A stretch of 20,180 nucleotides of DNA from an uncultured Prevotellaceae bacterium (GTDB lineage: Bacteria > Bacteroidota > Bacteroidia > Bacteroidales > Bacteroidaceae): NCBI GenBank assembly GCA_946413885.1, contig CAMKMK010000008.1, positions 1-20,180 on the forward strand, read 5' to 3'. The position numbers and the translations under genes were made by a program. Each line of letters begins with the position of its first letter. The first letter of the stretch is position 1. A model generated the notes under the pieces. It searched no databases and was not told the origin of the DNA. It saw nothing but the letters and a program-made list of their open reading frames with translations. Below are positions 15,420-20,180 of the stretch, piece by piece.

Positions 15420-17550
15420 AATCTGTTTGTTTTTTTGTTGATATTAAGTTAATAAAACGTTTGCCTTGCCTGAACTTTATGCTGAAAGTGGCATATACCG
15501 TACGTCCAGCATTGGTAGTTCCCAAATGATGGGGATGTATCGTGCGATCCACATAGCCCAAGATATTGTCCATTCCCATCTCGACACGATATGAGGTGTT
15601 CTTTTCTTCACGACCGAAATCGTGGGTTGTATTGATTCGCCATATCTGAAAAGGTTTTCCGTTCCCATTATTCTGATAGAAGCGTTCACTTGAACCTCGA
15701 GTGCTCAAGTTCAATCCCAATTTATATACAGGTACAAAACGATGAGACCAAACCACATAAGCATTCCACTTATGGTGAGCCATACCATCAATCGTCACCT
15801 TGTCTAAACGATTATGGTCGCTATTGTAGACATGAGCTTCAGTATCAAGATAATTGTAGTTTCCACCCAATGAGAATTCACGATTGATTTTGTAGCCTAC
15901 ATTCACATCCACTCCATAGGTTTTCGTATCCTCCATGTTGCGGTATTGTCGAGCCACCACTTCACCGCTTCCGTCTCCCAGATATGAGGTGGTAACATCC
16001 TTGGGAATCTCACTTACCGGCACATTGACCAAAGTTATCATGTTGTCAAGTACATTCAGATATCCTGTCGCAGAAATGGTCAGCCGCTCACCTCTGTACT
16101 CTAATCCCGCACTCCAATAATTGCTGGTCTGAGCATCAAGACTGGTATTGCCCATATTGAAGAAGGTGCTCGAACCCATCGTATGCAGATATCGGTAGTG
16201 CAACTGCTTTGTGTCTGGCGATTTGAATCCCTGACTCCATCCTAAACGTAGCCGGAAATCACCCAAAGAGAACATCGTACTCACTTTGGGCGTGACATGG
16301 AATCCGAAGCCACCATTCTCGATTATGCGCAAGCCTGTTGTGAGATTAAACCATTTCACCCAATCAAATTCGTCCTGGGCATAGAGGGCACATGTCCAAT
16401 CGTCAGCTGTTCCAGTAGCCGTTCGCATGGGAGCATTCAGGTAATCATAGCGATATTCTAAGCCAGCACTCAATTGGTTCTTATATGGCAATTGAAACAC
16501 TCCTTTCAGGTTAGCCATCAATCTCTGTTGATCACTCTGCAGATTCTTTTGTCCTGCGAAATATGGGAAATAGTTTGTAAAGTTTCCATTGGGATCGTAT
16601 CCGTCGGTCAGCGTAGTGGCCGTATACATATAATAATATGCATGTTTGTTCCAATCGACATCAAACGTCACCACACCCGATGTGTTCACTTTCCATTTGC
16701 CTCCCACGGAAGCGCTTGCATTACGATACATCAAATCGTAGGTATAGACGTCACACGATGGATAACGTCCATTCTGAGGGCGATAGATGCCCTTGGTATA
16801 ATACATTCCGTCGGCATACAAGTCCACATTTCGGACAGGCTGATAGGTTAAGCGTTCGGCTATCTGCCAGTTCGTGAACTTGTTTACCGTTTTGTTGCGA
16901 GAATCGTTGACCACCATCGCCTCAGTATATTCCTCGGCCGTATTCTGCCATCCATCGGAATGCTGGAGCTGGAAATTTGTCATCGAGGACCATTTGCCAC
17001 TAGTCACTCCTATCCCATTGTGCTGGCGCAGGTCATTGTAGGAACCGTATCGGGTGACATTCTCTAAATACAGGCCCTCGTCATGATGTTTCTTCGTAAT
17101 AATGTTTATCACGCCAGCAATAGCGTCGCTCCCGTAGAGAGCCGACTGGGCACCTTTCACAATCTCTATGTGATCAATGTTATGAGGATCTATGAGGCTC
17201 AAATCATTCTCGCCTCCCACGTCACCATGAATGCGCTTGCCATCAATAAGTATCAGGATGTAGGAGTTTCCCAATCCGTTGAGCTGCATCTGGCTTCCCA
17301 TATCTCCTTCGTTGAAAGCAAAGGAAGCCGTTAAGCTACCCAGGATTTCCTCCATCGACTTAGCGCCAAAACTGTCGAGCACACGACGGGATATCACCTC
17401 CGTCTGGACAGGTGCATTTTTAAGCAAATGTTCAGTTCCTGTCCCTGTGATTACGACCTCACGCAAAGTATCTACGGAGTTCTGGGCAAAACCACGTACG
17501 ACAAAAGCACTTGCCAAGAAGACAAGCAGGACTATTTTTCTTGCATTCAT
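15406..17550 (-). CDS. btuB: TonB-dependent outer membrane receptor, BtuB-like (first gene after the riboswitch)
   Basis: 714 residues. Signal peptide 1-22 (MNARKIVLLVFL to GFAQ), TonB-box-like EVVITGTGT (31-39), plug domain (about 45-160) with QSALYGSDAIAGVINIITKKHH, then a beta barrel. As first gene behind a cobalamin riboswitch it is most likely a corrinoid receptor. The last barrel strand appears to be TVYATFSIKFRQ. About 19 hydrophilic residues follow, ending QTDYDED, whereas barrel proteins usually stop at the aromatic residue; the last codons overlap the start of cbiK by 14 bases. It is a paralogue of the receptor at 11024-13102, with the same VVITGTGT and SALYGSDAIAGVINIIT motifs. Confidence 0.93.
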   Translation of the reverse strand: MNARKIVLLVFLASAFVVRGFAQNSVDTLREVVITGTGTEHLLKNAPVQTEVISRRVLDSFGAKSMEEILGSLTASFAFNEGDMGSQMQLNGLGNSYILILIDGKRIHGDVGGENDLSLIDPHNIDHIEIVKGAQSALYGSDAIAGVINIITKKHHDEGLYLENVTRYGSYNDLRQHNGIGVTSGKWSSMTNFQLQHSDGWQNTAEEYTEAMVVNDSRNKTVNKFTNWQIAERLTYQPVRNVDLYADGMYYTKGIYRPQNGRYPSCDVYTYDLMYRNASASVGGKWKVNTSGVVTFDVDWNKHAYYYMYTATTLTDGYDPNGNFTNYFPYFAGQKNLQSDQQRLMANLKGVFQLPYKNQLSAGLEYRYDYLNAPMRTATGTADDWTCALYAQDEFDWVKWFNLTTGLRIIENGGFGFHVTPKVSTMFSLGDFRLRLGWSQGFKSPDTKQLHYRYLHTMGSSTFFNMGNTSLDAQTSNYWSAGLEYRGERLTISATGYLNVLDNMITLVNVPVSEIPKDVTTSYLGDGSGEVVARQYRNMEDTKTYGVDVNVGYKINREFSLGGNYNYLDTEAHVYNSDHNRLDKVTIDGMAHHKWNAYVVWSHRFVPVYKLGLNLSTRGSSERFYQNNGNGKPFQIWRINTTHDFGREEKNTSYRVEMGMDNILGYVDRTIHPHHLGTTNAGRTVYATFSIKFRQGKRFINLISTKKQTDYDED

Positions 17551-17572
17551 AAGCAGATGACTCCAAATCCTG

Positions 17573-17583
17573 GGAGCAACTCC
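17573..17583 (-). promoter_or_regulatory. btuB: Small hairpin between riboswitch and btuB start
   Basis: On the minus strand GGAG-TTG-CTCC forms a short hairpin, 22 bases before the btuB ATG and about 20 bases after the B12 box. It contains the only GGAG near the start, so it could be part of a translational expression platform. The stem is only 4 base pairs, so this is tentative. There is no U-run, so it is not an intrinsic terminator. Confidence 0.3.
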
Positions 17584-17599
17584 TTTATATTCTCAACAG

Positions 17600-17760
17600 A
17601 AATGGCAGGTCTTCTGGCTTTCCATTAGAATCGGCGCCTTCCCACTTGCGTAGTGACTTCTTTGCCGACTCCCATAAATGGATTACAGCTGCAGGAACAG
17701 CTCAGGTCTTTCACCTGATTCCCTTGCATGGACATCATCCTTCAAGACGACTCCATTACC
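17600..17760 (-). promoter_or_regulatory. Cobalamin (adenosylcobalamin-class) riboswitch
   Basis: The minus strand carries the conserved parts in order: GGGAATCAGGTGAAAGACCT with the paired CAGGT/ACCTG stem (about 17714-17733), GAGCTGTTCCTGCAGCTGTAA core (17693-17714), GAGTCGGC pairing with GCCGATTC (17627-17672), GTGGGAAGGC (17638-17647), and the B12 box GCCAGAAGACCTGCC at 17604-17618. It precedes btuB and, because the genes downstream overlap, probably sets expression of the whole cobalamin operon, lowering it when cobalamin is plentiful. With no terminator after the B12 box, control is more likely at translation of btuB, perhaps with mRNA effects further on. Ends are approximate. Confidence 0.95.
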
Positions 17761-17770
17761 AAATCGCATG

Positions 17771-17778
17771 CAAAGTTA
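17771..17778 (-). promoter_or_regulatory. -7 element of the cobalamin operon promoter
   Basis: Minus strand TAACTTTG matches TAnnTTTG exactly and lies about 10 bases before the riboswitch aptamer, so transcription would begin at its 5' edge. No TTTG at the usual 17-23 base spacing is seen; the nearest is about 33 bases upstream (17812-17816). Confidence 0.6.
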
Positions 17779-17876
17779 CAGCTTTTTTTTATACGTTATC
17801 TTTTTTCGTGTCAAAATTTCATCATTTTCCTTTCTTTTCCTTCAAATCGCATACTCACCACATTCGAGGAAAAGCA

Positions 17877-18854
17877 TTATATGCTCAGCACAGCAAGCAG
17901 ATCGATCAACTCCTTCTTCACAGGCTTGTCACTCTTGATGGCGTTGCTGAAAGGCACATAGACAACCTCGTCGTTCTTGATGCCAATCATCACGTTGCGC
18001 TGGCCTTCCAAGATGGCATTGATGGCACCCATTCCCAAGCGACTTGCCAAAATACGATCACCTGCGCTGGGGCTTCCACCACGCTGCAAGTGTCCAAGGA
18101 TGGATACCCGAACGTCATACTCAGGATATTCCTTTCTCACTCGTTCTGCATAGTACATAGCACCACACTTGGGACTCTCGCTCACCAGGACGATACTGCT
18201 GGATTTGCTCTTACGGATGCCCCTGCCGATGAAGTGCTCCAACTGATCAGCTCCCATCGTGTCCTCAGGGATGATAGCGGCCTCTGCCCCTGCGGCGATA
18301 GCGCTGTTCTGAGCCAGGAAACCTGCATCGCGTCCCATCACTTCCACGAAGAAGATACGCTCGTGGCTGGTGGCGGTATCGCGAATCTTATCGACACATT
18401 CCATGATGGTGTTGAGGGTAGTGTCGTATCCGATGGTGCTGTCCGTCCCATTCAGATCGTTGTCAATAGTGCCAGGAAGACCGATACAGGGGATATCGTA
18501 CTCTTGTGCGAACTCGCGTGCGCCAGCCAAAGAACCATTTCCTCCTATCACAATCAGCGCATCGATACCACGCTTCTGCATGTTGTCGTAAGCCTTCTGA
18601 CGACCCTCTGGCGTCATGAAATCCTTGCTGCGGGCAGTCTTCAGGATTGTGCCTCCACGCTGAATGATGTTGCTCACATTCTCTGTGGTAAACTCCCTTA
18701 TCTCATCATTGATCAGTCCTTCGTAGCCACGATAGATGGCCATCACGCGGAAATCATTTGCGATGGCGGCACGGGTGACAGCACGAATCGCCGCGTTCAT
18801 ACCAGGAGCATCGCCCCCACTGGTAAGTATTCCTATGCAATTAATCTTTCTCAT
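17877..18854 (-). CDS. pfkA: ATP-dependent 6-phosphofructokinase
   Basis: 325 residues, normal for bacterial PfkA. Motifs in order: ILTSGGDAPGMNAAIR (9-24, ATP site), GGTILKTARS (67-76), PGTIDNDLNGTDSTIGYDT (127-145) with catalytic base Asp131, VEVMGRDAGFLA, and GHLQRGGSPSAGDR. It phosphorylates fructose 6-phosphate in glycolysis, in the cytoplasm. Gly107 and Gly128 are the residues of ATP-using, not pyrophosphate-using, enzymes. One oddity: the nucleotide/Mg motif usually GGDGS reads GGNGS, with Asn106 (codon AAT at 18537-18539) in place of the Mg-binding Asp. It is monocistronic with its own -7 element, divergent from rpsA, and unrelated to the cobalamin operon downstream. Confidence 0.95.
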   Translation of the reverse strand: MRKINCIGILTSGGDAPGMNAAIRAVTRAAIANDFRVMAIYRGYEGLINDEIREFTTENVSNIIQRGGTILKTARSKDFMTPEGRQKAYDNMQKRGIDALIVIGGNGSLAGAREFAQEYDIPCIGLPGTIDNDLNGTDSTIGYDTTLNTIMECVDKIRDTATSHERIFFVEVMGRDAGFLAQNSAIAAGAEAAIIPEDTMGADQLEHFIGRGIRKSKSSSIVLVSESPKCGAMYYAERVRKEYPEYDVRVSILGHLQRGGSPSAGDRILASRLGMGAINAILEGQRNVMIGIKNDEVVYVPFSNAIKSDKPVKKELIDLLAVLSI

Positions 18855-18882
18855 TGCTTTACTTCATTGGTTATCTTCACTG

Positions 18883-18890
18883 CAAAGGTA
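18883..18890 (-). promoter_or_regulatory. pfkA: -7 element of the pfkA promoter
   Basis: Minus strand TACCTTTG matches TAnnTTTG and is followed by a leader of about 20 bases to ATG 18854. A CTTG 16 bases upstream is the only -33 candidate. Confidence 0.6.
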
Positions 18891-18993
18891 CAACTTTTTC
18901 CTGAAACAAGTGTCTATTATGCTCAGATTTTGCACCAGAGAAATAAAGAACTGGCAGGAGGCAACTTTTTTTTTAAAAAAGTAGATGGAAAGA

Positions 18994-19025
18994 TTTGGTC
19001 AGTTCATTGGAAAATTGTATCTTTG
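18994..19025 (+). promoter_or_regulatory. rpsA: rpsA promoter
   Basis: TTTG at 18994-18997, a 20-base spacer and TATCTTTG at 19018-19025, the same layout as the promoter at 1534-1565. Just upstream is a T9-A6 tract (18966-18980). The AT-rich leader to ATG 19070 (about 40 bases) contains the palindrome ATTAATTAAT at 19056-19065. Confidence 0.75.
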
Positions 19026-19069
19026 CGCCCGAGTTTATTAATTTTAGTACTAACCATTAATTAATCTGT

Positions 19070-20180
19070 ATGGCAGATTTCAAAAATGTTGCTCCATTGG
19101 AAGACTTCGATTGGGAAGCATACGCTAATGGCGACAGCAACACAGATCAAAGCCGCGAGGCTCAGACAGAGGCCTATGAGGGTTCTCTGAACAAAATCAG
19201 CGACCATGATGTGGTCGACGGTACCGTAATTGCAATGAACAAGCGTGAAGTTGTAGTCAACATCGGCTTTAAGAGCGACGGTATCATTCCCACCAGCGAA
19301 TTCCGCTACAATCCCGACCTGAAGGTAGGTGACACCGTTGAGGTTTACATCGAGAATCAGGAAGACAAGAAGGGCCAGTTGATCCTTTCTCACAAGAAGG
19401 CTCGTGCAAGCCGCTCATGGGATCGAGTTAACCAAGCTCTGGAGAATGAAGAAATCGTTAAGGGATTCGTTAAGTGCCGCACTAAGGGCGGTATGATTGT
19501 TGACGTATTTGGCATCGAGGCCTTCTTGCCTGGCAGCCAGATTGACGTTAAACCTATTCGTGATTATGACATTTTCGTGGGTAAGACCATGGAATTCAAG
19601 ATTGTGAAGATCAATCAGGAGTACAAGAATGTTGTTGTCAGCCACAAGGCACTCATCGAGGCCGAGCTGGAACAGCAGAAGAAGGAAATCATCGGCAGAC
19701 TGGAGAAGGGTCAGGTGCTGGAAGGTACCGTCAAGAACATCACCAGCTACGGTGTATTCATCGACCTGGGTGGCGTAGACGGTCTGATCCACATTACCGA
19801 CCTGTCTTGGGGCCGCGTTAACGATCCTCACGAAGTTGTTGAACTGGATCAGAAGATCAATGTGGTTATTCTGGATTTCGACAACGAGAAGAAGCGCATT
19901 GCACTTGGTCTGAAGCAGTTGACTCCTCATCCTTGGGATGCTTTGGATGCTGACCTGAAGGTTGGCGACCACGTAAAGGGTAAGGTAGTCGTTATGGCCG
20001 ACTATGGTGCATTCATCGAGATTGCTCCTGGTGTAGAGGGTCTGATCCACGTTTCAGAGATGAGCTGGAGCCAGCATCTGCGCAGCGCTCAGGACTTCAT
20101 GAAGGTAGGCGACGAGGTAGAGGCAGTCATCCTGACTCTCGACCGCGACGAGCGCAAGATGTCTCTGGGCATCAAGCAAC
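19070..20180 (+). CDS. rpsA: 30S ribosomal protein S1 (C-terminus beyond the window)
   Basis: The frame runs open from ATG 19070 to the window end, 370 codons; Bacteroidota S1 is about 600 residues, so roughly a third is missing. After an acidic N-terminus (MADFKNVAPLEDFDWEAY) come four S1 domains of the OB fold: about 47-115 (VVDGTVIAMNKREVVVNIG), 128-195 (VKGFVKCRTKGGMIVDVFG), 212-282 (LEGTVKNITSYGVFIDLGG, with VDGLIHITDLSW) and 298-370 (VKGKVVVMADYGAFIEIAPG, with VEGLIHVSEMSW). The first two bind the 30S subunit; the later ones hold mRNA. In a phylum without Shine-Dalgarno signals S1 is important for initiation. It is divergent from pfkA with its own promoter. Confidence 0.96.
   Translation, partial: MADFKNVAPLEDFDWEAYANGDSNTDQSREAQTEAYEGSLNKISDHDVVDGTVIAMNKREVVVNIGFKSDGIIPTSEFRYNPDLKVGDTVEVYIENQEDKKGQLILSHKKARASRSWDRVNQALENEEIVKGFVKCRTKGGMIVDVFGIEAFLPGSQIDVKPIRDYDIFVGKTMEFKIVKINQEYKNVVVSHKALIEAELEQQKKEIIGRLEKGQVLEGTVKNITSYGVFIDLGGVDGLIHITDLSWGRVNDPHEVVELDQKINVVILDFDNEKKRIALGLKQLTPHPWDALDADLKVGDHVKGKVVVMADYGAFIEIAPGVEGLIHVSEMSWSQHLRSAQDFMKVGDEVEAVILTLDRDERKMSLGIKQ

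Noticed and set aside
17646..19064. Long plus-strand open frame (472 codons) across pfkA
   Set aside because: It is antisense to a clear pfkA, runs through the riboswitch and the pfkA promoter, and its translation has no recognisable domain.

Overview
The window looks like a chromosomal segment of a Bacteroidota bacterium, most likely Prevotella or a close relative. Six sites match the Bacteroidota -7 element TAnnTTTG. Three of these also have a TTG or TTTG 20-22 bases upstream. Genes have no clear Shine-Dalgarno sequences, TonB receptors are paired with lipoproteins, and one lipoprotein carries Cys-Ser-Asp-Asp-Asp-Asp, a surface-export type signal. The genus is inferred from overall protein character, not from a marker search.

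Layout. Positions 1-347 (minus) hold the start of a secreted protein. Divergent from it, 475-1323 (plus) encodes a secreted protein that seems to contain two related lipocalin-like halves. The 352-base gap 1324-1675 contains three copies of a 22-base repeat and a strong promoter for a two-gene unit: a six-helix membrane protein (1676-2356) and a small winged-helix regulator (2360-2647).

The core, about 15 kb on the minus strand from 17778 down to 2717, looks like one cobalamin operon behind a single cobalamin riboswitch (about 17600-17760). In order of transcription it holds: TonB receptor (btuB-like), a CbiK-like chelatase lipoprotein, a BtuF-like binding lipoprotein, a second TonB receptor, CbiH-CbiC, CbiE-CbiT, CbiG-CbiF and CbiJ-CbiD fusions, a BtuC-like permease, and CbiA (cobyrinate a,c-diamide synthase) split into two genes. 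All junctions overlap except one 120-base gap. The set joins corrinoid or tetrapyrrole capture and import to the anaerobic ring-building pathway, from cobalt insertion to cobyrinic acid a,c-diamide. CbiL (C20 methyltransferase) and the BtuD ATPase are not in the window.

Positions 17877-18854 (minus) encode ATP-type 6-phosphofructokinase with its own promoter. From 19070 the plus strand encodes ribosomal protein S1, cut off by the window end.

The least expected signal is the 22-base repeat. Three units lie in the 1357-1422 intergenic region. Three homologous units with exactly the same 22-base period lie inside the second TonB receptor gene (11350-11415), where the core is read in all three frames. 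Other points of interest are the probably surface-exposed CbiK-like lipoprotein, the clean split of CbiA with an ATGA overlap, and an Asn in the GGDGS motif of PfkA.
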